The notes under the pieces were generated by a model. The model saw only the letters and a list, made by a program, of their open reading frames with translations. It searched no databases and was not told the DNA's origin. From Mucilaginibacter saanensis (GTDB lineage Bacteria > Bacteroidota > Bacteroidia > Sphingobacteriales > Sphingobacteriaceae): a stretch of DNA of 64,000 nt. The position numbers and the translations under genes are program-made. Location of the stretch: the NCBI RefSeq assembly GCF_014200575.1, contig NZ_JACHBZ010000010.1, positions 124,001-188,000 on the forward strand, read 5' to 3'. Below are positions 27,558 through 35,900 of the stretch, one piece after another (position 1 is the first letter of the stretch; each line of letters opens with the position of its first letter).

Positions 27558-27866
27558 ATGATCAACTTAATTATTGAAGACCGCGAGGGCCACCGTGCCC
27601 CGGTTGAAATCCCCGAAGGCATCAGCCTTAGTTTAATGGAGGTTTTAAAGGCATCTGAATATGAGGTGCTGGCCACCTGCGGCGGTATGGCCCTTTGCGC
27701 CACCTGCCATGTGCAGGTAGTGGAAGGCCCCGATCAGTTTTTTATCCCAAATGATACCGAGCTCGACATGCTGGACACCCTTCCCGATGCCGGATCTGAC
27801 AGCCGCCTTGCCTGCCAGATCCAGATCAGTGAGGATATGGACGGCATGGTTTTCCGATTACTTTAA
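27558..27866 (+). CDS. [2Fe-2S] ferredoxin, adrenodoxin type
   Basis: Small electron carrier (102 aa). The cluster ligands are Cys41, Cys47, Cys50 and Cys86, in the arrangement CGGMALCATC plus a distal LACQI, which is the adrenodoxin-type spacing. It follows the ferredoxin reductase gene by 2 bases, so a reductase-ferredoxin chain is predicted. No oxygenase is immediately adjacent; the downstream flavin reductase-like gene is 360 bases away. Confidence 0.95.
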   Translation: MINLIIEDREGHRAPVEIPEGISLSLMEVLKASEYEVLATCGGMALCATCHVQVVEGPDQFFIPNDTELDMLDTLPDAGSDSRLACQIQISEDMDGMVFRLL

Positions 27867-28225
27867 GTTATATACACTAAGTAAAACGGTACTTTTTTCG
27901 TGTTTTTTGAGTCATAAACTGATGATTTTGATGTGTTTTTTTGAGAAATTCACCAAAAGCAACCCTATTTTGAACAGAATTTGACATCATCAAAAAAGAA
28001 GCTTAAAAATTGTACACTAAGTATAATTCCACGTTTTCATTGTCCAAATACGGGCAGGGTATTATTCAATAATGCTAATAGTAAAATTAGCACGATGAGG
28101 TTTCCACCCTGTACTGGCAATAACACGCTTTTATAAACACAGCAAGTTTCGGGTTTTACGGAAGCCCCTATTTGAGCAATTTTGAACATCGGCAAATGTA
28201 TTGCCTGTGTTTAAAATTTCTCAAA
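27867..28225. other. Non-coding gap after the ferredoxin gene
   Basis: A/T-rich 359-base gap. The 11-mer TACACTAAGTA occurs twice in direct orientation (27873-27883 and 28013-28023). No hairpin terminator with a T-run and no convincing TAnnTTTG element were seen. Confidence 0.45.
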
Positions 28226-28918
28226 ATGCACCACATAAGCGAACCCAACATCCTCTATTTTGGTACACCGGTGGTACTGGTTAGCACCATGAATGAGGAT
28301 GGCTCTTATAATTTAGCACCCATCTCGTCTGCTTTTTGGCTTGGCTGGCGTTGCATTATAGGCATGGCAACAACATCCAAAACGGTACAAAACCTGGTGC
28401 GCACTAAACAATGTGTTTTAAATCTGCCATCGGTTCATGAAGTACAGGCCGTAAATAATCTGGCGCTTAAAACCGGGGCCAATCCGGTGCCCACGGCCAA
28501 ACAAAACCGGGGATATTATTACGAGCCTGATAAATTTGGCGTTGCGGGATTAACGCCCGTACCCTCGCAAAAGGTAACGGCTCCCCGTGTTATGGAATGC
28601 CCTGTTCAACTGGAAGCCCATGTTGCCGAAGTACACCCCATTGGCGAGGACAATGAATTACAACGCGGCTGCATAGTAACCATGGAGTTAAAAATAGTGC
28701 AGGTTTACCTCGAACAATCCATCACGATGAATGGCGACCCGAACCGGGTTGACCCTGACAAATGGCGGCCGCTGATTATGAGCTTTCAGCAGTTTTATGG
28801 CTTAGGCCATCAGATACACGCTTCATCGCTGGCCAGCATCCCCGAGTATCAGTATAAAAGCCCGGATATAGAAACCGCCCGGAATATAGAAAAGATAGCG
28901 CAGCCCTTGAGTGCTTAA
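28226..28918 (+). CDS. Flavin reductase-like (split-barrel FMN-binding) protein
   Basis: FMN-binding split-barrel protein (230 aa) of the flavoredoxin/flavin reductase-like group. Key segments are TPVVLVSTMNEDGSYNLAPISSAFWLGWRCIIGM, the FMN-binding strand pair, and KTVQNLVRTKQCVLNLP, which is characteristic of the family. I chose ATG 28226 (MHHISEPNI), because the 18 upstream codons lack family similarity. The long C-terminal region (GDPNRVDPDKWRPLIMSFQQFYGL) is specific to a subgroup. Its role could be flavin reduction for an oxygenase or a separate oxidoreductase activity. Confidence 0.85.
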   Translation: MHHISEPNILYFGTPVVLVSTMNEDGSYNLAPISSAFWLGWRCIIGMATTSKTVQNLVRTKQCVLNLPSVHEVQAVNNLALKTGANPVPTAKQNRGYYYEPDKFGVAGLTPVPSQKVTAPRVMECPVQLEAHVAEVHPIGEDNELQRGCIVTMELKIVQVYLEQSITMNGDPNRVDPDKWRPLIMSFQQFYGLGHQIHASSLASIPEYQYKSPDIETARNIEKIAQPLSA

Positions 28919-28992
28919 TCGAGGCATCTATTCAAAAGTTCCGATGTTGATGAATAGCTGCTTCACTGCGTGTAGCATAAGCTACTATTAAC

Positions 28993-29095
28993 CTGCATAA
29001 AGAATATATAAAAAGAGGGTGTCAGTCTGAGCGTGTCGAAGACTCGTGCGCAAAGGCCTACCCACCATGGTTCGACGGAGCTCACCATGACACCC
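28993..29095. repeat. Dispersed palindromic element GTGTCAG...CATGACAC, copy 1
   Basis: CTGCATAAAGAATAT leads into inverted arms GGGTGTCAGTCTGAGCGTG and the complementary GAGCTCACCATGACACCC, with GTCGAAGACT and GTTCGACGG inside. A diverged copy in the same order is at 58458-58546 and a partial one at about 48439-48462. Confidence 0.7.
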
Positions 29096-29142
29096 TTCTT
29101 TTATTCTTTAAACATCGTTACTCTGTTCACCGCCTCCCGGGT

Positions 29143-30153
29143 TTAATTATAGTTTTTCTGATAAATAGCCGGGGTGATACCTGTCCACCGTTTAAAGGTG
29201 CGGGTAAAGGCGCTTAGTTCATTATACCCCAGCATATAAGATATTTCCTTAACCGGGTATGAGCCTGCTTTTAAATAATTAATGGCCAGTGATTTCCGCG
29301 CTTCATCTGCCAGTTGCTGAAAGTTAATACCTTCCTCTTTTAATTTACGCTGCAGGGTACGCGAACTGATATTGAAGTTGGCCGCAATATCCTCCAACGA
29401 TACAATACCGAGATAAGAGTTTGCCAGCAAATAATTATAGATACGGTTTTTAAGGCTTTGCTTTTCGGCAGGTGCAGTTTTGGTTGGTGTTACCTTTTGC
29501 AGCAGTATACTTTGCAGTTCGTAATTGGCGGTTATAATACGTTCATTCCAATATTGCTGGTCAAATGTAATGATGTTGGCGGCAGCTTCGGCAACTGGCT
29601 GGCAGCGCATCACACGCTCATACTCCGCCGGGTTATCAATTGCCCTGGCGTAGTGAATGCCGAGTGGTTTTATCTTTTTCAGCATCAGGCCATCCAATTC
29701 ATGAATCACAAATACCATCAACAGGTCAAGCGTTTGTACAGCTGTAGCCGAGTTTTGCCACTCAGGACTATCCGGTATAAATGCCACAGAAAAAGTAGTA
29801 CCGTGCTGCTTCACTTCAAGTTTAAAAGCCGTGGTTATTAAATGAGTTAACGATGCCGCTATGGTTAACGCACCACCAACGGTTTCGCTGCTTTTAATGA
29901 TCTCGCCAACGATGCCCAGCGCTGACAGTTGCAACGACTCACCAAAGTGCAGGCCAAACAAACTATCCTTACTTAAATGAATAGCGTTGAGCCACAAGTC
30001 GCCCACCTGTTTTGCTACAAGGGGCCGCGTTCCGGTTTGCAGTTCATCAATCGTAATGTTTGATAAACGGCACAGGGTTTCGGGCGATATATCCCGTTGA
30101 GCAGCGTAAGCCAATAGCCCCATCAATAATTTTCTGAGCTGATCTTCCATCAT
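29143..30153 (-). CDS. AraC-family regulator with arabinose_bd-like N-terminal domain
   Basis: Regulator of 336 residues. The first 200 residues resemble the all-alpha ligand domain of OruR/ArgR-type AraC proteins (SKDSLFGLHFGESLQLSALGIVGEIIKSSETVGGAL). The C-terminal double helix-turn-helix is clear: SLEDIAANFNISSRTLQRKLKEEGINFQQLADEARKSLAINYL and VKEISYMLGYNELSAFTRTFKRWTG. It is divergent from the secreted NTF2-like gene, its most likely target. ATG at 30153 or 30150 could be used. Confidence 0.92.
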   Translation of the reverse strand: MMEDQLRKLLMGLLAYAAQRDISPETLCRLSNITIDELQTGTRPLVAKQVGDLWLNAIHLSKDSLFGLHFGESLQLSALGIVGEIIKSSETVGGALTIAASLTHLITTAFKLEVKQHGTTFSVAFIPDSPEWQNSATAVQTLDLLMVFVIHELDGLMLKKIKPLGIHYARAIDNPAEYERVMRCQPVAEAAANIITFDQQYWNERIITANYELQSILLQKVTPTKTAPAEKQSLKNRIYNYLLANSYLGIVSLEDIAANFNISSRTLQRKLKEEGINFQQLADEARKSLAINYLKAGSYPVKEISYMLGYNELSAFTRTFKRWTGITPAIYQKNYN

Positions 30154-30325
30154 GTTTTTGATTACTGTACTAAGGTAACAGTAGCAAATTGCTTTACAAA
30201 AGATTGGCGCAATGTGGTAAACAGATGTCGTGTAAAGGTAAGTTATACATGCTCCCTCCGGGCGACCTTTGATTTATCAAAACGAAAGGAAATACCATGT
30301 TAATAACGCTTGAATTTACAAAACC

Positions 30326-30820
30326 ATGAAAGTTACCGGTATCCTGTGCCTGTTGGCTTTAGCAAGCTATAGCCACGCACAAACAACCTCTGCAATTAAT
30401 AATCACTTAAAAACAAACAACATGAAAAACGAAGCTGAACAAGTAGTAACAGAATTTTTAAACGCCGTAAAAGTAGCAGATATTGAACAACTGAATGCCC
30501 TGCTGCACCCCGATGTAGAATGGAGCCAACCCGGCAACAGCCGCATATCAGGTATAAAACGCTCCAGTAACGAGGTATTTCAGATGGTGGGCAAAATGTT
30601 TGAGCTGTCTGCCAATACATTAAAACTTACCGATATCAAATCCATCTGCGTGAGCGGCAACAAGGTGGCCTGCCTGCTGCACTGGAACGCGGCCCAACCT
30701 GCCGGCGGCATCCTGGATGTAGACAACATTGACCTGTACACCGTTGAGGACGGCAAGATCACCAAAGTGGAGGTATTTACTGCTGATGAAACAAAGGAAG
30801 AAATGTTTTGGGGCGATTAA
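30326..30820 (+). CDS. NTF2-like (SnoaL) protein with an exported N-terminus
   Basis: NTF2-fold protein (164 aa): the EQVVTEFLNAVKVADIEQLNALLHPDVEWSQPG segment is the usual start of SnoaL-like domains. A signal sequence of about 19 residues (MKVTGILCLLALASYSHAQ) and a short linker precede Met33, where cytosolic relatives would begin. It therefore looks like a cytosolic-type domain equipped with an export signal. Function is unknown; relatives bind small hydrophobic ligands or act as isomerases. It is divergent from an AraC gene and closed by a strong terminator. Confidence 0.82.
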   Translation: MKVTGILCLLALASYSHAQTTSAINNHLKTNNMKNEAEQVVTEFLNAVKVADIEQLNALLHPDVEWSQPGNSRISGIKRSSNEVFQMVGKMFELSANTLKLTDIKSICVSGNKVACLLHWNAAQPAGGILDVDNIDLYTVEDGKITKVEVFTADETKEEMFWGD

Positions 30821-30837
30821 AATCATTAAGTTTTCGT

Positions 30838-30873
30838 AAAAAGACAGGCGCATGTGATGCGCCTGTCTTTTTT
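30838..30873. terminator. Strong intrinsic terminator, bidirectional
   Basis: AAAAAGACAGGCGCAT pairs perfectly with ATGCGCCTGTCTTTTT around a 3-base loop. It serves the NTF2-like gene on the plus strand and the convergent chorismate mutase-like gene on the minus strand. Confidence 0.93.
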
Positions 30874-30903
30874 ACACATGAACAGTAAGCAACAAATAAG
30901 CTA

Positions 30904-31209
30904 TTACTGTTGCCCCTGCCATGATTTAAGCTCCTCGGCAATAAAATGATTCACCAGGTCGGTATACATTTTTTCAATAGCATCAGGACTTAAGCCTTCT
31001 GCCTCCGCCCATGATCTTCTTTCGGCAAGCATTGCCTGAAACCGTGCGGGAGCAGCCACGTCTGTTGGGTTCTTTTTAAATTTTGCAGCCGCCTGTACAT
31101 ATTTAAAACGCTTACCTATCAACGCTATCACATCCCGGTCAATCTGGTCAATTTCTTGTCTGATGTCTGCCATATCCAGGCATTCATCGGGTTGGTTATT
31201 AATGGCCAT
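30904..31209 (-). CDS. AroQ-fold chorismate mutase / isochorismate pyruvate-lyase (PchB-like)
   Basis: All-helical enzyme of 101 residues, closest in pattern to PchB (isochorismate to salicylate plus pyruvate). The shared features are D-E-C near the start, DIRQEIDQIDRDVIALIGKRFKYVQAAAKFK with the active-site lysine loop, then APARFQAMLAERRSWAEAEGLS and HFIAEELKSW. No isochorismate synthase or siderophore gene lies nearby, so it stands alone. A plain chorismate mutase role cannot be excluded. Upstream there is about 370 bases of repeat-containing DNA. Confidence 0.85.
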   Translation of the reverse strand: MAINNQPDECLDMADIRQEIDQIDRDVIALIGKRFKYVQAAAKFKKNPTDVAAPARFQAMLAERRSWAEAEGLSPDAIEKMYTDLVNHFIAEELKSWQGQQ

Positions 31210-31579
31210 TTATAATAATAAAGGTTGGTTATAGTAAAATTTCTTTTTACTGATCAAGCCGTTGTCCCATTGCTGCACTGATATTTCTTTCCCATATCTG
31301 ATCTTTTGATCCTCTTTATTGGTGATCGCCTATAAAAAGGCAGCGATGCATTATTTTACTACAGCTTTAAGTACTTAACAATGATTTGGCTAAAGCCACA
31401 TAACACATTTTTAAACCGTGCCATGAATGGGACGGCAATGAATTTAAACTTATTATCTGTTTCATTGCCGTTGGCTAAAGCCAACGGACAACATTGCATA
31501 AGCAGCGGCTTTAGCTAAATCAATGAGGTAATTTGTTTTCAGACGTCCACCTTATTTTTCAGCGTGCTCATGTTGCGCT
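31210..31579. repeat. REP-type repeat cluster without a transposase gene
   Basis: This gap carries, at about 31384-31528, the same palindromes that flank the IS200-like gene near 1 kb: CCGTTGGCTAAAGCCAACGG (31468-31487), a CCGTGCCATGAATGGGACGG hairpin core (31416-31435), and two half copies (GGCTAAAGCC near 31388 and its partner GGCTTTAGC near 31507). ACGGCAATGAA occurs with each type. It looks like a transposed REP cluster mobilised in trans. Confidence 0.8.
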
Positions 31580-32068
31580 TTATAAGGCCATGTTTTCGGC
31601 GGTGGCAATTTGATAACGCGGTTCATGCAGGATAGGAAAATTGCAGGAGTTGGCAATGAAACACATTTTATTAGCCTCCTTGTGCAACTCATTAGCCCTG
31701 TCTATCATAGCCTGATCAGTAATGGTGATAACCGGCCTCAGCAGGATCAAGGTAAAACATCCGCTTCCGCTTTTGTTTTCAAGCATTACCCCTTCGGCGT
31801 TATCTGCATAAGCGGTTACCACAATATTGGCGGTAGTGCACAGGTGCAGGTACCAAAGCATGTGGCATGATGATACAGCTGCCACCAGCAAATCCTCCGG
31901 GCTATGTTTGGAGCCATCGCCCCTGAAATTTGGGTCTGATGAACCCGCAATTGGTTGTTTACCATCAATAGTGATCTCATGACATCGCTCATAAGCCCGG
32001 TAATCTTTTGTTCCTTCACCTGTATTACCGGTCCAGGTGACGTTTGTTTGATAGTGATGATTTTTCAT
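31580..32068 (-). CDS. OsmC/Ohr-family peroxiredoxin-like protein
   Basis: Organic hydroperoxide or OsmC-type protein (162 aa). The two redox cysteines are in VSSCHMLWYLHLC and EANKMCFIANSC; the first lies in the helix common to the family (SPEDLLVAAVSSCHMLWYL). It probably detoxifies hydroperoxides. The gene is monocistronic, with A/T-rich non-coding DNA on its 5' side toward the tautomerase gene. Catalytic Arg and Glu assignments were not attempted. Confidence 0.92.
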   Translation of the reverse strand: MKNHHYQTNVTWTGNTGEGTKDYRAYERCHEITIDGKQPIAGSSDPNFRGDGSKHSPEDLLVAAVSSCHMLWYLHLCTTANIVVTAYADNAEGVMLENKSGSGCFTLILLRPVITITDQAMIDRANELHKEANKMCFIANSCNFPILHEPRYQIATAENMAL

Positions 32069-32295
32069 AGATGTAATTTAAAAAGGGTTAACCGGTCCCA
32101 AAACCCGATTCCTGCTATTATTCATTTTTGGTAGCGCTGGCAAGCAGCATACAGGTGGCAGCCGTTAAACTACCCAGTACCGGGATGGTTAGTGTTTGTA
32201 ATATTTACTGCCCGCAACGTATATACACCGGGCATTGGAAAAAACGTAACAAATTCAGCAGCAGTTGATGCAGCTTTTTATGCCTGGTGCATGCT

Positions 32296-32694
32296 TTAAG
32301 CCTTAATATGGTTCAGGTTCTGAATTTTACCATCACCAAATGACCAATTCTCTTTGCCTCCGTTTTCAACCAGGATAATGATCACATCACTAATCAGAAC
32401 CGGCGTTTCTGCAGCTATACGGCTGGCAATGGAGGCATATAGTTTTTCTTTTTGCTCATAACTCCGGCCCGAGCCTGCGGTTATTTGTACATAAACCATA
32501 TCGCCGCTATGCGCTATTCCCAGATAGTTTTCGGGATAGTATAGCTGGGTTTTTTCCAGTTCTTCAATAACATGAAAGTAATCATCAAGGGGCACATTAA
32601 ACTCATCCATCAGGGATTGATGCACCGCTTTTGATATTTTATCCTTCGTGTCTGACGGTAATGTCTTCAACAAGCTTATTCGTACAAAAGGCAT
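32296..32694 (-). CDS. Tautomerase superfamily protein
   Basis: Two-module tautomerase-like protein (132 aa) retaining the N-terminal catalytic proline (MPFVRISLLK; Pro2 becomes Pro1 after Met removal). Conserved helix DTKDKISKAVHQSLMDEFNVPLDDYFHVIEEL and second module YVQITAGSGRSYEQKEKLYASIASRIAAE follow. Substrate unknown. It lies between the OsmC gene and the MDR dehydrogenase gene, all on the minus strand with gaps of about 85 bases or more. Confidence 0.9.
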   Translation of the reverse strand: MPFVRISLLKTLPSDTKDKISKAVHQSLMDEFNVPLDDYFHVIEELEKTQLYYPENYLGIAHSGDMVYVQITAGSGRSYEQKEKLYASIASRIAAETPVLISDVIIILVENGGKENWSFGDGKIQNLNHIKA

Positions 32695-32779
32695 AAAACT
32701 AAATTATATAATAAATATTAATCAGCTTAATCTGGATAAGATTTTTAGCATTTTGTTACTTGTTGATGACATAATTTTA

Positions 32780-33805
32780 TCAATTTAGCGTGATAATTAC
32801 CTTGCCAAGTTGTGTACCAGCTGCCACATATTTGTAAGCTTCTTTTACCTGTTTAAACGTATAAATTTTATCAATAACAGGTTTTATATTCCAGGCCTCT
32901 ATTGCACGGTTCATGGCTTCAAAACTGCGGCGGCTCCCTACAAAAACCGGCCGGATATTGATCAACTTAACAAACACGGTACCCAGCATACTTTTTAACA
33001 TCACCTGCGAATTATTAACAACCCCGGCGCTGCTTACCAAAGTAATTTCGGCCCCAAAGGCGGCGGCCTTAACAGATTGTTCAAAAGTATCTATACCACC
33101 GGTTTCAATTACCCGGCTAACGCCGCGGCCTCCGGTAAGCTCCTTTACACGGGTATGCCAGTCGGGATCATCGATATAATTAATTACTTCATCGGCACCT
33201 AAGGCACGCAGGGCATTAAACTTTGAGTTTTTTGAGGTAAGCGCAATCACACGTGCACCTATCATTTTGGCAAACTGAACGGCAAATACGGCAACCCCGC
33301 CGCTGCCTATGGTCAGTACCGTATCGCCGGCCAAAACCGGGCGTGGCCCTGTTAACGCCGACCACGCCGTTAGCGCCGCGCATGGCAGGGTAGCCGCTTC
33401 TTCCCAGGTTAAGTTTGCGGGGATCTTAACCAGCCACTCCTCATTAAGCACTACGTATTCGGCAAGCATACCGTCAAGCGTACAGCCTAACTGATCGGCA
33501 ATGTCCATATCTATTTGTCCATCGCGCCAGTTGGCAAAGTAATTTCCTGCAACGCGGTCGCCGGTTTTAAAACGGACAACACTTGCCCCCGTGGTTACTA
33601 CCTCGCCAACACCCTCACTTAACGGAATGATGCCTTGCCTTGGTGGCAGCGGATATACCTGGTTCAGGATATAAATATCGCGCCGGGCAATAGATACTGC
33701 CTTTATTTTTACTAAAACCTGGTTAGGGCCAGGGTTTGGTACCGGGCTTTCGGTTAATATAATACCGTCTGCCGATCCAAATTTTTCAAGAATATAAGGT
33801 TTCAT
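32780..33805 (-). CDS. Medium-chain (zinc-type) alcohol dehydrogenase/quinone reductase family
   Basis: MDR-superfamily oxidoreductase of 341 residues. The GroES-like N-terminal domain is recognisable (NPGPNQVLVKIKAVSIARRDIYI, then LSEGVGEVV), and the Rossmann motif is VLTIGSGGVAVFAVQFAKMIGA. The usual catalytic zinc cysteine in the N-terminal loop is replaced (SIARRD), so it probably works without zinc, like quinone oxidoreductases. I chose ATG 33805 (MKPYILEKFG). The C-terminal YVAAGTQLGKVIITL matches the family ending. A C-terminal fragment of another MDR gene lies about 900 bases upstream. Confidence 0.9.
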   Translation of the reverse strand: MKPYILEKFGSADGIILTESPVPNPGPNQVLVKIKAVSIARRDIYILNQVYPLPPRQGIIPLSEGVGEVVTTGASVVRFKTGDRVAGNYFANWRDGQIDMDIADQLGCTLDGMLAEYVVLNEEWLVKIPANLTWEEAATLPCAALTAWSALTGPRPVLAGDTVLTIGSGGVAVFAVQFAKMIGARVIALTSKNSKFNALRALGADEVINYIDDPDWHTRVKELTGGRGVSRVIETGGIDTFEQSVKAAAFGAEITLVSSAGVVNNSQVMLKSMLGTVFVKLINIRPVFVGSRRSFEAMNRAIEAWNIKPVIDKIYTFKQVKEAYKYVAAGTQLGKVIITLN

Positions 33806-33908
33806 GATGGTTATGTTTTGCTGATGTAAACCTACCCCGGCAACATCAGCAAACAACAACCATTTCGCGACAGCTCATTACCTTTTTACGACAAATAACC
33901 TGTAGGTA

Positions 33909-34679
33909 TCAATAAAACTCAGGATAAACTTTTACCGTTTCGGCCTGCCTGGCATCGTGGCCATAAAAAACTGTGGCCTTATACTGCTCTGCGATAGCCT
34001 GTACCTTACTTAATGATACCGCAGCAGTTTCAGGGTCGACCGCAAAGTAGGGAACCTGGTGTTTAAAAATGCCTTCGGTAAGCGCTACATCAATACAAAG
34101 CAATATATAGCCGGTATCCGCCGTATTAATTAATATAGACTGGTGCCCGGGTGAGTGACCAGGGGTGTAAATCAACCTGATGTTATCGCAAAGCTGATAG
34201 TCGCCATCAATAACCTGGTAGTTCAGATCTTTGATCCTACATTCTGCCGGAGAGTAATCTTCATTATCCAGCATCGGCAGCTCATTTTTTTGTACCAGCA
34301 CAGGCGTATGTTTAAAGTATTTATGCCCGCCGGAATGGTCGCAATGGAAATGCGTAGATATTACCAGTTTAACATCTTCCGGCCTATAGCCTGCGCTCTT
34401 AAGCAAATGGGGTATCCGGTGTTCCTCATTCATGTACAGGTACAAAAGCCCTTCCATTGGCGTACCATCATAATAATTGGGGTTGTTCAGGAAAACCTCG
34501 TCTAAACCGGTATCAATCAAGATCAAACCGTCGGTAGTATCCAGTAAATAAATAAAAAGCGGGGAATGCACCATACTGGGATTATCGGCTCCGAGATCGG
34601 TGTTAATAAAATACTCCCTTACCATACCATGCCCCGCAGGCAATAAGTATAATTTGTTTACTATAAGTTGCTTATTCAT
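33909..34679 (-). CDS. N-acyl homoserine lactonase-family MBL hydrolase
   Basis: Metallo-beta-lactamase-fold lactonase (256 aa) of the AttM/AiiA-like group. The zinc-binding motif is HFHCDH (His110, His112, Asp114, His115). YTPGHSPGHQS supplies the further His and IDVALTE the bridging Asp. The C-terminal VFYGHDARQ His is typical. Its real lactone substrate is unknown, and quorum-quenching is only an inference. It lies between the MDR gene and a dehydrogenase gene remnant. Confidence 0.88.
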   Translation of the reverse strand: MNKQLIVNKLYLLPAGHGMVREYFINTDLGADNPSMVHSPLFIYLLDTTDGLILIDTGLDEVFLNNPNYYDGTPMEGLLYLYMNEEHRIPHLLKSAGYRPEDVKLVISTHFHCDHSGGHKYFKHTPVLVQKNELPMLDNEDYSPAECRIKDLNYQVIDGDYQLCDNIRLIYTPGHSPGHQSILINTADTGYILLCIDVALTEGIFKHQVPYFAVDPETAAVSLSKVQAIAEQYKATVFYGHDARQAETVKVYPEFY

Positions 34680-34691
34680 TTTATATATTCG

Positions 34692-34787
34692 TTAAAACCC
34701 GAACAGCACTTTTCCTTCTTTTTTATTTTCAACGGCCGCTTTTACAGCCTCTTTATAACTATCAAGCGGATAACTTGCCGCAACCTT
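34692..34787 (-). pseudogene. C-terminal remnant of an MDR alcohol dehydrogenase gene
   Basis: The minus strand encodes about 31 codons reading KVAASYPLDSYKEAVKAAV and then a KEGKVLFGF ending at TAA. This is exactly the C-terminal pattern of medium-chain dehydrogenases (YPL...AVEN...GKV). It is preceded in frame by TGA and by no further dehydrogenase sequence. The rest of the gene is missing, so it is a deletion scar between the lactonase and aldo/keto reductase genes. Confidence 0.75.
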
Positions 34788-34803
34788 TCATGATTATTCT
34801 TTA

Positions 34804-35811
34804 TTACAGGTTGGTCATCTTCAAAGATGCATCGTTATAGCGCTGACCGGTATCGGGATATTTTAATAATAATGCGCTAAACTCCTGCAAATCGGCAGCT
34901 GATAGTTTTACATCTACCGCACCGGCATTTTCCTGCAGATACCTGCGTTTTTTAGTGCCGGGGATAGGTATAATATCATTACCCTGCGCCAACACCCAGG
35001 CCAGTGCCAATTGTGCCGGACTTACATTTTTCTGTGCTGCAAAAACGGCAAAAGCATTGGCCAGCTTTTGATTATTATCCCAGTTATCATCACTAAAGCG
35101 GGGCAGCGTTCTGCGAAAATCATCAGCCGCCAGGTTGTCTTTACTAACCGTGTTGGTCACCAAACCACGCGCAAGCGGGCTATAAGGCACCAATGATATT
35201 TTCAGCTCGCGTAAAACAGGCAGTATGTCGTTTTCCACATCGCGTGTTAATAAGGAGTATTCGCTTTGCAGAGCCGCTATCGGGTGTACCGCATGTGCCT
35301 TACGGATACTGGCAGCAGACGCCTCTGATAAACCCAGGTAACGCACTTTACCTTCCTTCACCAATTCTGCCATGGCACCAACCATTTCCTCAACCGGCAC
35401 ATTTGGATCAATACGGTGCGCATAGTACAGATCTATGGTATCAATGCCGAGGCGTTTCAAACTTTTTTCAACAGCATTTTTAATATGTACCGGTGAACCA
35501 TCGAAGTATACATTTGATGTACCGCTACCCATGTAAGGAGCATTTTCATCACGTACCCTGAAGCCAAACTTAGTGGCTATAAATACCTTATCGCGGTTGG
35601 CTTTAAGTACCTTGGCAATCAGTTCTTCGTTTTTGCCGTTGGCATACATATCTGCAGTATCCCAAAAGTTAATCCCCAGGTCAAGGGCCAGGTTAAGGGT
35701 GGCTATAGATTCATCATTGTCAACCGGGCCATAAGCAAAGCTCATACCCATGCAGCCCAAACCAATGGCTGATAGCTTTTCGCCGGTGTTTCCTAAATTT
35801 CTGTATTCCAT
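34804..35811 (-). CDS. Aldo/keto reductase (AKR13-like)
   Basis: NADPH-dependent carbonyl reductase with TIM-barrel fold, 335 residues. Family signatures are [31 protein letters not shown] with the catalytic Asp and Tyr, VFIATKFGF with the catalytic Lys, [16 protein letters not shown] containing the His, and the NADP-binding [19 protein letters not shown] chose ATG 35811 (MEYRNLG). It is downstream of an AraC regulator gene on the same strand, and the two share a 16-base direct repeat upstream of their starts. Confidence 0.93.
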   Translation of the reverse strand: MEYRNLGNTGEKLSAIGLGCMGMSFAYGPVDNDESIATLNLALDLGINFWDTADMYANGKNEELIAKVLKANRDKVFIATKFGFRVRDENAPYMGSGTSNVYFDGSPVHIKNAVEKSLKRLGIDTIDLYYAHRIDPNVPVEEMVGAMAELVKEGKVRYLGLSEASAASIRKAHAVHPIAALQSEYSLLTRDVENDILPVLRELKISLVPYSPLARGLVTNTVSKDNLAADDFRRTLPRFSDDNWDNNQKLANAFAVFAAQKNVSPAQLALAWVLAQGNDIIPIPGTKKRRYLQENAGAVDVKLSAADLQEFSALLLKYPDTGQRYNDASLKMTNL

Positions 35812-35884
35812 AAGTTTTATGTTTTTGTTATACAAATATATTGCGCTTAAACACAGGCCTGATTACACTTATCAAACCAAAAAC

Positions 35885-35900
35885 TATAAAATTCAAACAA
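35885..35900. repeat. 16-base direct repeat TATAAAATTCAAACAA, copy 1
   Basis: Lies 74 bases upstream of the aldo/keto reductase start. An identical copy is at 36813-36828, just upstream of the AraC-type regulator start. A shared binding site of that regulator is possible. Confidence 0.5.
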
